From assembly GCA_964628285.1 (NCBI GenBank), contig CAZVNP010000003.1:47985-111984 (forward strand): 64,000 bases of DNA. Reading direction: 5' to 3'. This document shows, piece after piece, positions 9,624 through 18,444 of this stretch. The DNA comes from JAPLDP01 sp964628285 (GTDB lineage Bacteria > Bacteroidota > Bacteroidia > Bacteroidales > JAGONC01). The notes under the pieces are model-generated. The model saw nothing but the letters and a program-made list of their open reading frames with translations. It was not told the DNA's origin and did no database searches. The stretch's first letter is position 1. Every line of letters starts with the position of its first letter. The position numbers and the translations under genes are program-made.

Positions 9624-11495
9624 TTACCTGCCAATATTTACAAGCAGTACGGAGATATCGGCAGGTGACACACCACTGATCCTGGAAGCTTGACCGATGG
9701 TTGACGGCCGTATTCTTGCCAGTTTTTCCCGTGCCTCATACGACAGTGATGTTAATGATGAATAATCGAAATCCTCTTTCAGTGGAAGTTTTTCAAAGGA
9801 GGCCATTTTCTCAGCCATATCACTTTCCTTGCTGATGTACCCTTCATATTTGATCATTATTTCAGCTTCCTGAACAGATTCTTTATCATCGACACATATG
9901 TCATGAATAAATTTCGCCAGATCGTCGAGGTGCCGTGACAGCTCCGAAATAGTAATTTGCGGACGCAATATAAGGGTTTCCAATTTTTGTTTTTGCCTGA
10001 TCGCCATTGAATCCGTCAATGCCAGGTAAGGATTTATTATTTGGGGATCCGCCCCATGTTCTTTCAGATATCGGATCAACAGATTAATCCTTTCTTCCTT
10101 TTCACGGACACGATCCATTCGGTCCTGACCGGCCAATCCGATGGCATGTGACATGGGTGTCAACCGCAAGTCGGCATTATCCTGCCGTAAAAGTATCCTG
10201 TATTCAGCTCTCGAAGTAAACATCCTGTAAGGTTCATCAATGCCCTTTGTAACCAGATCATCGATCAGAACTCCTATATAGGCTTCGGATCGTTTAAGCA
10301 CAAATGACGGCAGATGATGGATATTCCTGTGGGCATTGATCCCGGCCATGATCCCCTGAGCAGCAGCCTCCTCATAACCTGTCGTACCATTAATCTGTCC
10401 CGCGAAGAAAAGGTTGCCGATCAGCTTGGTTTCGAGGGTATTCTTAAGCTGAACGGGTGGGAAATAATCGTATTCAATGGCATATCCGGGTCTGAAAATT
10501 CTGACGTGTTCCATTCCGGATATCATTTTTAATGCTTTATATTGGACATCCTCAGGTAATGAGGATGAAAATCCGTTTAAATACATTTCAAATGTGTCCC
10601 ATCCTTCCGGTTCAAGAAAAAGCTGATGACGGTTCCTGCCGGAGAAACGTTCAATTTTATCTTCAATTGAAGGACAATATCTTGGACCATGGCCCTTTAT
10701 TCTGCCGACAAATAAAGGTGATTTATCAAAACCTGTACGCAGGATCTCATGCACCCGTTCGTTTGTATAGGCAATATAACAACTCTTCTGGTGGGTGAGC
10801 AAGGGCGTTGAAGTAAAGGAGAATTTCCCCGGCTCGTCATCACCTTTTTGTTCTTCAAGCTTTGAGAAATCAACACTTCGGCTATCAATTCTGACAGGCG
10901 TTCCTGTCTTTAAGCGGTCGGAAAGGAATCCCAGCCTGAGGAGATTTCCTGTCAGCCCTACAGCTGCATTCTCACCAATCCGTCCACCACTAAAATGGAC
11001 ATCACCAATATGGATAATGCCATTCAAGAATGTGCCATTTGTGAGGATGACCGCCTTTGCTTTAAATTTTAATCCCAGCTTTGTGACCACTCCCGTTACT
11101 CTGTCGTTGCGGCATAAGATTCCAATGACCATATCCTCCCTGAAATCCAGATTTGGTATTTGTTCCAGTGCTAAACGCCATGTTCTTGAAAAACGCCAGC
11201 GGTCATTTTGAGAGCGGGGACTCCACATGGCAGGACCTTTTGACTTGTTTAACATTCTGAACTGCAACATGGTTTTATCGGAAATGATGCCGGAATACCC
11301 GCCGAGGGCATCGATCTCACGAGTGATCTGTCCTTTTGCTATACCACCCATGGCTGGATTGCATGACATCTGTGCCATGGTATTCATGTTCATGGTAATC
11401 AACATCACCGATGAACCGAGATTGGCTGCAGCGGCAGCTGCTTCACAACCAGCATGACCCGCACCCACGACAATGATGTCATATTCCTTTTGCAT
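9624..11495 (-). CDS. mnmG: tRNA uridine-5-carboxymethylaminomethyl modification enzyme MnmG (GidA)
   Basis: FAD-dependent enzyme that with MnmE installs the carboxymethylaminomethyl group at C5 of the wobble uridine (U34) of certain tRNAs. 623 residues, the normal length. The N-terminal dinucleotide motif VVGAGHAGCEAA is intact, followed by the signature GGIAKGQITREIDALGG region and the catalytic-loop sequence SCNPAMGG. The second family signature FFAGQINGTTGYEEAAAQG is near residue 370, and the C-terminal helical MnmE-binding domain is present (RPSTIGQASRISGVSPADIS). The gene is bracketed by two parS sites. MnmG (GidA) genes are often close to the chromosome origin, which agrees with these sites. 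Confidence 0.97.
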   Translation of the reverse strand: MQKEYDIIVVGAGHAGCEAAAAAANLGSSVMLITMNMNTMAQMSCNPAMGGIAKGQITREIDALGGYSGIISDKTMLQFRMLNKSKGPAMWSPRSQNDRWRFSRTWRLALEQIPNLDFREDMVIGILCRNDRVTGVVTKLGLKFKAKAVILTNGTFLNGIIHIGDVHFSGGRIGENAAVGLTGNLLRLGFLSDRLKTGTPVRIDSRSVDFSKLEEQKGDDEPGKFSFTSTPLLTHQKSCYIAYTNERVHEILRTGFDKSPLFVGRIKGHGPRYCPSIEDKIERFSGRNRHQLFLEPEGWDTFEMYLNGFSSSLPEDVQYKALKMISGMEHVRIFRPGYAIEYDYFPPVQLKNTLETKLIGNLFFAGQINGTTGYEEAAAQGIMAGINAHRNIHHLPSFVLKRSEAYIGVLIDDLVTKGIDEPYRMFTSRAEYRILLRQDNADLRLTPMSHAIGLAGQDRMDRVREKEERINLLIRYLKEHGADPQIINPYLALTDSMAIRQKQKLETLILRPQITISELSRHLDDLAKFIHDICVDDKESVQEAEIMIKYEGYISKESDMAEKMASFEKLPLKEDFDYSSLTSLSYEAREKLARIRPSTIGQASRISGVSPADISVLLVNIGR

Positions 11496-11504
11496 GGGAA
11501 ACGC

Positions 11505-11520
11505 CGTTTCACGTGGAACA
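11505..11520. promoter_or_regulatory. parS site (ParB binding), upstream side of mnmG
   Basis: CGTTTCACGTGGAACA matches TGTTTCACGTGAAACA at 14 of 16 positions, keeping the CACGTG core and both half-sites; against the degenerate form TGTTnCACGTGnAACA only the first base differs. It lies just upstream of the mnmG start codon, in the 32-base gap to ybeY, 1901 bases from the other parS. Confidence 0.8.
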
Positions 11521-11527
11521 CTGGTAT

Positions 11528-11965
11528 CTATAAGTTCAGGGGACGCAAAGTTAAATATTTATCCTCGACCCGGTGGATGTTTTTTTTCTGCTCTATACTC
11601 TTGTCAACATATCCTAACAAATGTAAAACCCCATGAATCATCACCCGGTGTATCTCATCTTTCAGACTGACACGATACTTCCGTGCATTCTCTTTTATCC
11701 TTTCAAGGCTCAGATAGATATCACCGGAAATGATCCCTTCACTGTCGGAATAATCAAAGGTAATCACATCAGTCAATGCCTGACGGTGTAAATAAGATCG
11801 GTTGAATAATTGCAAATAGCTGTCGGAACAAAAAATGAAATTCAGGTAACCGGTTTTCTTTCCCTCCTGATTAACGATTTCGGTGATCCATTGTCGAATG
11901 GCCTGTTTCTTTCTGAGGGTATAAGTTATATCTTCGCTGAAGAATTGTATGTTATCATACCCCAT
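11528..11965 (-). CDS. ybeY: Endoribonuclease YbeY (rRNA maturation factor)
   Basis: Metal-dependent single-strand endoribonuclease needed for 16S rRNA 3' end maturation and ribosome quality control. 145 residues. The zinc-site motif appears as HGVLHLLGYVDKS (about 110-122): the first two His ligands are present, while the third position of the proteobacterial HGxLHLxGYDH form is not a His; Bacteroidota YbeY proteins commonly have a GYxDK variant here. The upstream strand TDVITFDYSDSEGIISGDIYLS is also typical. It is followed by mnmG, a frequent Bacteroidota pairing, and preceded by the RsbW-like gene at a 20-base gap. Confidence 0.93.
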   Translation of the reverse strand: MGYDNIQFFSEDITYTLRKKQAIRQWITEIVNQEGKKTGYLNFIFCSDSYLQLFNRSYLHRQALTDVITFDYSDSEGIISGDIYLSLERIKENARKYRVSLKDEIHRVMIHGVLHLLGYVDKSIEQKKNIHRVEDKYLTLRPLNL

Positions 11966-11985
11966 TAACTAAATATGAAGATATT

Positions 11986-12480
11986 TCAATGTTTCTCGAG
12001 TTTCCTTGTTATCTTGGATTGATAGGACTCCATCTTTTTAATCCTTTCATCGATCATTTTTTTGCTTATTCCCGAGATCCTGAATATCATCGTGATCTCA
12101 TTACCACTGTCGTTGAATGTCACCTCATCTGTCATTAACTTGATAATAAACAATCCTCTGCCAATGCCCCCCGATATATCAATCAATGGATCAGTCGGGT
12201 CAGGTACCATTGAATAATCAAATCCAGTACCTTCATCATTTACTTTAAATTCCAATTGACCGGGTTTGATTGCCAGATTCAACTTAACAATTTTATCTTT
12301 ATTATTCCGGTTTCCATGTGTTATTGCATTATCGACAGCCTCCAAAACGGCCAGACTGATATTACCAAAATAATGACCGGTTAAATTATATCGATCACAT
12401 ATCTCTTCAATGAATCTTTCTACCTGGTTTATATTTTCAGTTGATGAGGGGATAGACAGGGCGAACTCTTCTGTTTTCAT
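11986..12480 (-). CDS. RsbW/SpoIIAB-like ATP-binding protein (GHKL)
   Basis: 164 residues with a single HATPase_c domain of the anti-sigma-factor kinase type: N-box VLEAVDNAITHGN (about 47-59), G1 NDEGTGFDYS (about 83-92) and the lid GGIGRGLFIIKLMTDEV. Such proteins bind or phosphorylate anti-sigma antagonists in partner-switching circuits. No sigma factor or STAS-domain antagonist is adjacent, so the partner is unknown. The C-terminal 30 residues are a basic helix (MIDERIKKMESYQSKITRKL) beyond the usual domain. It is embedded between the DUF4175 gene (gap 6 bases) and ybeY, implying co-transcription. Confidence 0.85.
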   Translation of the reverse strand: MKTEEFALSIPSSTENINQVERFIEEICDRYNLTGHYFGNISLAVLEAVDNAITHGNRNNKDKIVKLNLAIKPGQLEFKVNDEGTGFDYSMVPDPTDPLIDISGGIGRGLFIIKLMTDEVTFNDSGNEITMIFRISGISKKMIDERIKKMESYQSKITRKLEKH

Positions 12481-12486
12481 TCTTAA

Positions 12487-15400
12487 CTATTGAAGCTCAA
12501 AGTTAAATAAATAATCATTAACTTTTTTCTTATAAAATGGATTTAAGGAAGGTGGAATCGTTTTTAATAATTCAACCTGCTGTGATTTCATTCCTTTATA
12601 CTTAAAAAAGTCATCAGGGTTACTGATTTTTTGATCTTTTGCTTCTTTTGACTCTCTTTTTTCTTCTTGGTCTCTCATGAGCTCAGCTTTTTCAGATTGT
12701 AACAGCCTGGTCAGTATCTGTTGCTGGCGCATAAGTGTTTGATTGGTAATGATTTTATTCACGAGTTCTGTTTCTGTTCTATCCATGTCTTTAAGTGATT
12801 GATTCATTCCCCCATCGTCTTTTACGCCCTGTTCCTTTAATTCTTCCATATAACGTTGCATTTGGTTTCTGATGGCCTCCTGTTCGGCCGCCAGCCGGGC
12901 AAGCTGTTCACTCAGGGCACGTTCTCCTTCGGTACCCTTTCCTTTTAGTGATTCCATTCCGCTTTTCAGCTGTTCCAACTGTTTATTTAACTGTTCCTGT
13001 AACTGACGCATATTGCTTATCGATGGAGCCCCGATGCCTGGATTCGGACAGGTTGAGGAACCGCCCGACATCATCTGCGACATTTGCAGCTGCATATTTT
13101 GCAATGCTTCATCGAGTAACAAGGCCAGATTGTTGACCGATGTCATGGTGTATTGCTGATTGGTGGCTGCCGAAGCTATCCTCCTGTTATTCAGATCCTC
13201 TATTGTTTTCCCAATACGGTCATTGATTTCCTCTATCTCCTTATTTACATAAGGTTCTATCATTATCTGCCGTTTGCTCAATGCTACCAATGAGTCCTCG
13301 ATCATTGCCAGATCATCCTTGATGTTCTTCTGCTCTTCGATGATCCTGATGTATTTTGGATCATTTCTTTTGACAACTTTTAACTCATTCATCAAGTCCT
13401 CCTGGTCAAACGATACTTGAATTAAATTTTCCAGTATTTCCCTCAGGGCATGAATATCCTCTCCCAAGCCCTGTTGTTGCATGGAGGATAACATGTCTGC
13501 CAAACGGTTGCTCAGGTTCTTCATTTTTTGTGAGGCACTTTGCTGTGAACCTGAAGCTTTATTCATCCGGTTTTGATTGAGATGCTCGAGGCTGTTTTGC
13601 ATCTCCTGCTCAATGTCTTTCTCCTGCGACTCTGTATTTATCAGATTGTTGGGCTCTTCGAGTTCGCTGTTTTTCTTGTCTATCTCATTCATATCCTGGC
13701 GGAAATCCTCAAAGTCCTTGTTCAGTCCTTCCTGATTCTTAATCAAATCTTCTTTTTCTTCCTTTTTTGCTTCACCGGTTTTTCGTGAGAGATCGTCCTG
13801 CTTTCTGGCGAGTTCATGAAGTTTATCAATTGCCTCCGTTATTTTCTTCTCCACTTCCAGCCTCTTGAACAATTCAAGACTTCTGTCCAATTCCCGTTCA
13901 AGATCCTTATTGGTCCACTTCATTTTCTGAAGCATGTTATTGACCTGGTCCTTGTCAATGCTATCCAGCATGTCTTGTAATTGTTTAATCTGCTCCTTCA
14001 TATCATCCGATAAAATCTTGTCGAATAACTCCTGCAACTGCCGCTGTTTATCGAGCAAGTCTTTGTCGATATCCTTATATTGTTGCTCCTTCAAATCTTT
14101 CACCGAATTCTCACGCTGCAAGTTTTCGATGTTCTTCCTGATCATTTCTTGTCTGTTGAGAAGGTCCTGAATTTGCTGCCTTTCCTGCCAGGTAATATTC
14201 TTCTTATCAAGTAGTTTTTGGTTTAATTCATCGATGCTGTTCTGCAATGATTTGATGTCCCTGACGGCTTGATCCATCGTCTCTTTAATCTGCTGATTGC
14301 TGTTATCAGTTGAGGTTTCAATTTCCTCCAACGATGGAACCCGGAACAGCATTTTGTGTGAACGGGACGACTTACTTCCGTTAATGGCATCATTATCCCA
14401 GACCTCAAAATAATATTCAATCTGTTCATCAGGTTTAACATCCAATGATTGAATATCAAAATAATGGAAAAATTGCTGCTGGGAAAGATTTTTATTGATA
14501 TCCATGATCTGTGATGCCGAATCTGACTGTTCTCCTTTGTCTGTATGCCGGGTTTTCTTATAATGAAACAACAATTTGTTGAATCCGTAATCGTCTTTTA
14601 TCTCTCCCCTGAAATACAAACGGTTATCGAAAACTGAATCCTTGAACTCTTCAACAAATATCACCGGATAGTTGTCGGGAATAACACTGACCGTGTAAAA
14701 TAATGAGTCCTGACTATACAGATAGCGGTTAACCGGATTAATTGAATAAACAAAACTCCTGTTAAAAATATCCGAATATCCGAACATATTTGACCGTGCA
14801 TGCTTAGTATTTACGGTTGAATCATTTATTCTTAACAGCAATGAATCGGTGTCACGGGTGTAAAACCGCCATGTCACCCTTGTCCCTTCCGGAATAATCA
14901 AATCCCCCATATTCTCAACAGTCTCGTCTTTTTTATTTACATATCCCGGGTAATCCAAATCAATCATAAAATTCAGCAGAACAGGTTTTGGCAATACCTT
15001 CAGCTCATACTCGGGTGATTTATAACGATCGGTAACGAGCATAAACCGTGTATTTTTCTGAACATTACGAAAGATATATGAAAACCGTCCGCCACTGCCT
15101 CCTGCCATATTGAATGTGTTGTTATCTATCACAATATTAACTTCGGCAGGTATTTCATCTCCCGTCGCTTCAACTTTCAAATTGTAATCATCCTGCTGAA
15201 ATGCTTCAAGTTTATCATTGGTGATCACCAATTTAAATGGCAACATCCTCTCATAATACTGATCATGGTGTATCAGCCGTAACGTCGGTTCTTTAATGAA
15301 GGTAGGAGCAGAAAAAAGTAATATAAGAGTAACCAGAAGTGGTGGCAGGGCATATTTAAGGTATTTTTTGTTATTAGAGATTTTTATGGCCGCAGTAAAA

Positions 15401-15825
15401 GGAACAGGTCGTAGGGCTTCAATTCTTTGATTGATGCTGGCAAGGACGAGGTCATGTGTTTCGGGTGAATCGATATGGCGCAGCTGTAACGTATTCAGCA
15501 GCTTATCCCGCACTTCGGTAAAATGTTTTCCGATAATGTCAGCTGCCTGCTCATGCGTGATGGTCTTTCCCAAACCGGAAAGCTTTATCAGGGGTATGAT
15601 GATATACAGGATCACAACAATGACCACGGCAGCCATAAACAAATAAAAAACTACAGTCCTCGCCGGAATGCCAAAATGAAACAAATATTCAAGAACATCA
15701 ACAAAAAGTAAGAAAAAGAAAAACAAGGCCGTTGAGTAAATCAGTCCTTTAATTATCAGATTCTTATAATATTTTCTGATGAATTCATCAAGTTTTTTAA
15801 CCAGGATATGATACGTATCGGTCAT
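12487..15825 (-). CDS. DUF4175 family protein, large membrane-anchored coiled coil
   Basis: 1112 residues. Three membrane segments lie near the N-terminus (about 22-42, 54-78, 157-172). A beta-rich extracytoplasmic stretch follows (about 180-510), and then roughly 550 residues of very charged, Gln/Lys/Glu-rich coiled coil with repeated NRQEMIRKNIENLQREN-, LQDMLDSIDKDQVNNML- and LNKQLEQLKSGMESLKG-like segments. This matches the DUF4175 architecture, found across Bacteroidota and some Proteobacteria with no established function. It is the promoter-proximal gene of the ybeY-mnmG train, with a 6-base gap to the RsbW-like gene. The coiled coil suggests a structural or scaffold role at the membrane, but nothing in the sequence indicates catalysis. 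Confidence 0.85.
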   Translation of the reverse strand: MTDTYHILVKKLDEFIRKYYKNLIIKGLIYSTALFFFFLLFVDVLEYLFHFGIPARTVVFYLFMAAVVIVVILYIIIPLIKLSGLGKTITHEQAADIIGKHFTEVRDKLLNTLQLRHIDSPETHDLVLASINQRIEALRPVPFTAAIKISNNKKYLKYALPPLLVTLILLFSAPTFIKEPTLRLIHHDQYYERMLPFKLVITNDKLEAFQQDDYNLKVEATGDEIPAEVNIVIDNNTFNMAGGSGGRFSYIFRNVQKNTRFMLVTDRYKSPEYELKVLPKPVLLNFMIDLDYPGYVNKKDETVENMGDLIIPEGTRVTWRFYTRDTDSLLLRINDSTVNTKHARSNMFGYSDIFNRSFVYSINPVNRYLYSQDSLFYTVSVIPDNYPVIFVEEFKDSVFDNRLYFRGEIKDDYGFNKLLFHYKKTRHTDKGEQSDSASQIMDINKNLSQQQFFHYFDIQSLDVKPDEQIEYYFEVWDNDAINGSKSSRSHKMLFRVPSLEEIETSTDNSNQQIKETMDQAVRDIKSLQNSIDELNQKLLDKKNITWQERQQIQDLLNRQEMIRKNIENLQRENSVKDLKEQQYKDIDKDLLDKQRQLQELFDKILSDDMKEQIKQLQDMLDSIDKDQVNNMLQKMKWTNKDLERELDRSLELFKRLEVEKKITEAIDKLHELARKQDDLSRKTGEAKKEEKEDLIKNQEGLNKDFEDFRQDMNEIDKKNSELEEPNNLINTESQEKDIEQEMQNSLEHLNQNRMNKASGSQQSASQKMKNLSNRLADMLSSMQQQGLGEDIHALREILENLIQVSFDQEDLMNELKVVKRNDPKYIRIIEEQKNIKDDLAMIEDSLVALSKRQIMIEPYVNKEIEEINDRIGKTIEDLNNRRIASAATNQQYTMTSVNNLALLLDEALQNMQLQMSQMMSGGSSTCPNPGIGAPSISNMRQLQEQLNKQLEQLKSGMESLKGKGTEGERALSEQLARLAAEQEAIRNQMQRYMEELKEQGVKDDGGMNQSLKDMDRTETELVNKIITNQTLMRQQQILTRLLQSEKAELMRDQEEKRESKEAKDQKISNPDDFFKYKGMKSQQVELLKTIPPSLNPFYKKKVNDYLFNFELQ

Positions 15826-15910
15826 GTCAAATTGATGATAAAACTATTAAATTCCTGTGATGAACTTTTCCCGTAAAACGACGTACCGGTAAAAAATATT
15901 TTGAACTTTG

Positions 15911-15918
15911 CAAAGGTA
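15911..15918 (-). promoter_or_regulatory. Candidate promoter -7 element for the DUF4175-ybeY-mnmG train
   Basis: On the minus strand TACCTTTG matches the Bacteroidota -7 element TAnnTTTG and would start transcription about 80 bases before the DUF4175 ATG, just downstream of the terminator of the exporter operon. I do not see a clear TTG at the -33 position. Confidence 0.5.
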
Positions 15919-15940
15919 AAGATAACCTTTGGTATAAGAT

Positions 15941-15965
15941 AAAAAAAGGAAGCCAACTGCTTCCT
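15941..15965 (-). terminator. Rho-independent terminator of the exporter operon
   Basis: Read on the minus strand this is a 7-bp perfect stem AGGAAGC / GCTTCCT with a 5-base loop, followed at once by seven T (the A-run at 15941-15947). It lies 47 bases after the stop codon of the MacA-like gene, so it ends the 20390-16012 transcript and isolates the DUF4175 train. Confidence 0.85.
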
Positions 15966-16011
15966 CATCTGCTATGGGAGAACTCACGTCTTATTCATAT
16001 ACTATTGCGGT

Positions 16012-17103
16012 TTAACGCATTGCTCCCTTATTAATCTTTAACTTATCTCCTTTTGACAAACCCTGTACGATCTCAATGTTAATGCCATCGGATAATCCAA
16101 CCTGTACGGGTTGTTTTTTAAACTGCTGAGGACCCGTCTCCACTTCCACAAATGCCGAGTCGTTATCGAACTGAAGAAGACTTTCCGGGATGGCTAACAC
16201 ACTGTCTCTGCGTGCCAGGACAATATCGGCGTTGGCACTGTATCCGGCCCTGATAAATACGGTATCCTTAAGTGAAACGGCGGCTCTGATTTCAAACTGT
16301 ATGGCACCATTTTCTTCAACGCCTTTAGGGGAAATGTGTTCCAATGTCGCATCAAAAGTTTGCCCTTCAATGGCACCAATGGTCAGGATCAGTTTCATTT
16401 CCTCACGGATCTTGCCCACTTCCGTCTCGTCAATGTTTCCTTTAAAAATCATTTCCCCCATGTCAGCCACGGTTGCGATCGTTGTGCCATTGTTAAAGGT
16501 GTTGCTTTCAATCACCGCATTACCAACTTCAACGGGTACGGCCAGAACCATCCCTTCAATGGTTGAGCGGATCAGGGTATTGGTCTCACCACCCGATTTC
16601 CTTGTCTGTCCTTCCCTGATCAGCTGAAGGTTGTTTTCAGCCGCTTCAACCTCTTCCATGGCATTCAGATAGGCTGCCTCAAAAGTATCAAAATCATTCT
16701 GAGCAATGACGTTTTCATCGAAGAGTTGTTTTTGCCGGTCATAATTTCTTTTGGCATTCTCCAGATTGATTTTGGCCTTGTTGAGCCGTGATTCGGCATT
16801 GTTCAGGTTGACCATATCGGGAATTATTTTCACTTTGGCTATAATGTCTCCTTTTCTGACATACTCGCCAGGTTCGACAAAAATTGTCTCAATGATACCC
16901 GAGACCACGGGTTTTATTTCAATTTCTTTTCGGGGCATCACCGATCCGGTTGCCACAGTTTTCTTAATGATATTCGTAATTTCAGGTGAAGTGGTGTCAT
17001 AAACGACCGGATCGGCTTTCGATTTTTTATAAAGCAGGTAAATGGTCCCCGCAAAGATGACGGCAAAAATTGCAATGACGGATACTTTTAATATCTTTTT
17101 CAT
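16012..17103 (-). CDS. MacA/HlyD-type periplasmic adaptor subunit
   Basis: 363 residues: an N-terminal membrane anchor (about 7-25), a barrel-sandwich (lipoyl-like) half at KEIEIKPVVSGIIETIFVEPGEYVRKGD, an alpha-hairpin coiled coil (about 105-165, SRLNKAKINLENAKRNYDRQ to EAAENNLQLIREG), the second lipoyl half (IEGMVLAVPVEVGNAV), and C-terminal beta-barrel and membrane-proximal domains. Adaptors of this type join an inner-membrane ABC permease to a TolC-like channel. It is the last gene of the exporter operon; no TolC homologue is present here, so the outer-membrane partner must be encoded elsewhere. Confidence 0.92.
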   Translation of the reverse strand: MKKILKVSVIAIFAVIFAGTIYLLYKKSKADPVVYDTTSPEITNIIKKTVATGSVMPRKEIEIKPVVSGIIETIFVEPGEYVRKGDIIAKVKIIPDMVNLNNAESRLNKAKINLENAKRNYDRQKQLFDENVIAQNDFDTFEAAYLNAMEEVEAAENNLQLIREGQTRKSGGETNTLIRSTIEGMVLAVPVEVGNAVIESNTFNNGTTIATVADMGEMIFKGNIDETEVGKIREEMKLILTIGAIEGQTFDATLEHISPKGVEENGAIQFEIRAAVSLKDTVFIRAGYSANADIVLARRDSVLAIPESLLQFDNDSAFVEVETGPQQFKKQPVQVGLSDGINIEIVQGLSKGDKLKINKGAMR

Positions 17104-17145
17104 CTCCTAATCAGTTTTATTATAGCAATTATTTCAGATTATTCC

Positions 17146-18408
17146 TTATTCGTCATGTAAAGCATCAATGGGTCTGACTTTCACAGCCCTGAGTGCCGGG
17201 ATCATTCCGGCCACAGCTCCCGACACGACTAAAACAGCCAGGGCGATCATGGCAATGCCGAAATTAACTTCAGGATTTCTGAACATCTGGCTACTGGCGT
17301 TCGATTTGATGAGCATGTAATTGACCGCTTCAATCACACCAACTCCGGCGACAAGACCAAGATAACCGGCAAAAGTTGTAAGAAAGACGGCTTCAATGAT
17401 GACCTGACTCATGATGTTCCATGGGGTGGCACCCACGGAACGCATGATACCGATTTCTCTCGTCCTTTCCTTCACGACAATCAGCATGATGTTGCTCACG
17501 CCTACGACACCTGCGAATAAAGTCCCGATACCGACAATCCAGATGAGGAACCTGATGCCTGAAAACAACCCTTCGAATTTGTTAAATTCCTTTTCCAGGT
17601 TAAATGAACCGATGGCCCTGGTATCGCGTGGATCCACATTATGGCGGGAGGCCAGCAAGACTTTGGCTTTTTCTTCAACAACAGATACAGGGATGTTTCT
17701 TTTTGAAGTGATTGAATACCAACCCAATATATCGCCATAATTATAAGTCCTCTGAAGTGTGGTCAACGGAATGAAAATGCTCTGGTTTTCAAAATCAGCC
17801 TGTTGATCAGACCTCTTTGACTGAAAAATGCCGATGACCTGGAAAAAAACACCCTTGATACGAATAAATTGGGAAATGGGATCTTCGCCCGGATCAAATA
17901 ATTCACACTGAACTCTGACACCTATTACCGCCACTTTTCTTTTCTCCTTGATATCGATCTCGTTAAGAAATCTGCCTTTAATCAAATTCACGGGGTCAAT
18001 TGAATTAATGGCGGGATAATCGCCATTTATATTGAACGCGCCCGTTTTGATACCCCTGATGACATTGTTATTCCCGCGTCCATCGCGAGCAACGAGCCTT
18101 GGAGCGACGAGTTCTATCTCGGGTATATTTTTTATCAATGCTTCGGTATCATCATTACGGAAGTTATAATACCTTCCCCGCTGAAACCCTTTATAGGGCA
18201 TTGTCGTCCGCTGTGGCCAGATAAAAACACTGTTGGTGGCCATGTCCCTGAAATCATCGTAAACAGCATTCGAAAGCCCTGTGCCCGAACCATGCATAAT
18301 AACCAACATGAAAATCCCCCAGAAAACCCCGAAAGCGGTAAAAAAAGTTCTGAGTTTATTCTTTTTTAAAACAGAAAATATTTCCTGCCAACGGTCGGCA
18401 TCAAACAT
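17146..18408 (-). CDS. MacB-type ABC transporter permease (second copy)
   Basis: 420 residues with the MacB plan: one N-terminal segment (about 22-42, FFTAFGVFWGIFMLVIMHGS), a large periplasmic MacB_PCD domain (about 45-275), and the C-terminal FtsX domain with three segments (about 290, 340 and 385). The conserved cytoplasmic coupling-helix sequence VVKERTREIGIMRSVGATPW is intact. Proteins of this family do not transport across the membrane in the usual way but drive periplasm-to-outside extrusion through the adaptor. It is clearly a tandem paralogue of the permease at 18445-19677. Having two different permeases with one ATPase suggests a heterodimer. Confidence 0.93.
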   Translation of the reverse strand: MFDADRWQEIFSVLKKNKLRTFFTAFGVFWGIFMLVIMHGSGTGLSNAVYDDFRDMATNSVFIWPQRTTMPYKGFQRGRYYNFRNDDTEALIKNIPEIELVAPRLVARDGRGNNNVIRGIKTGAFNINGDYPAINSIDPVNLIKGRFLNEIDIKEKRKVAVIGVRVQCELFDPGEDPISQFIRIKGVFFQVIGIFQSKRSDQQADFENQSIFIPLTTLQRTYNYGDILGWYSITSKRNIPVSVVEEKAKVLLASRHNVDPRDTRAIGSFNLEKEFNKFEGLFSGIRFLIWIVGIGTLFAGVVGVSNIMLIVVKERTREIGIMRSVGATPWNIMSQVIIEAVFLTTFAGYLGLVAGVGVIEAVNYMLIKSNASSQMFRNPEVNFGIAMIALAVLVVSGAVAGMIPALRAVKVRPIDALHDE

Positions 18409-18444
18409 GAGTTTATTTTTTAATTGGATGACATTTATTTACAT

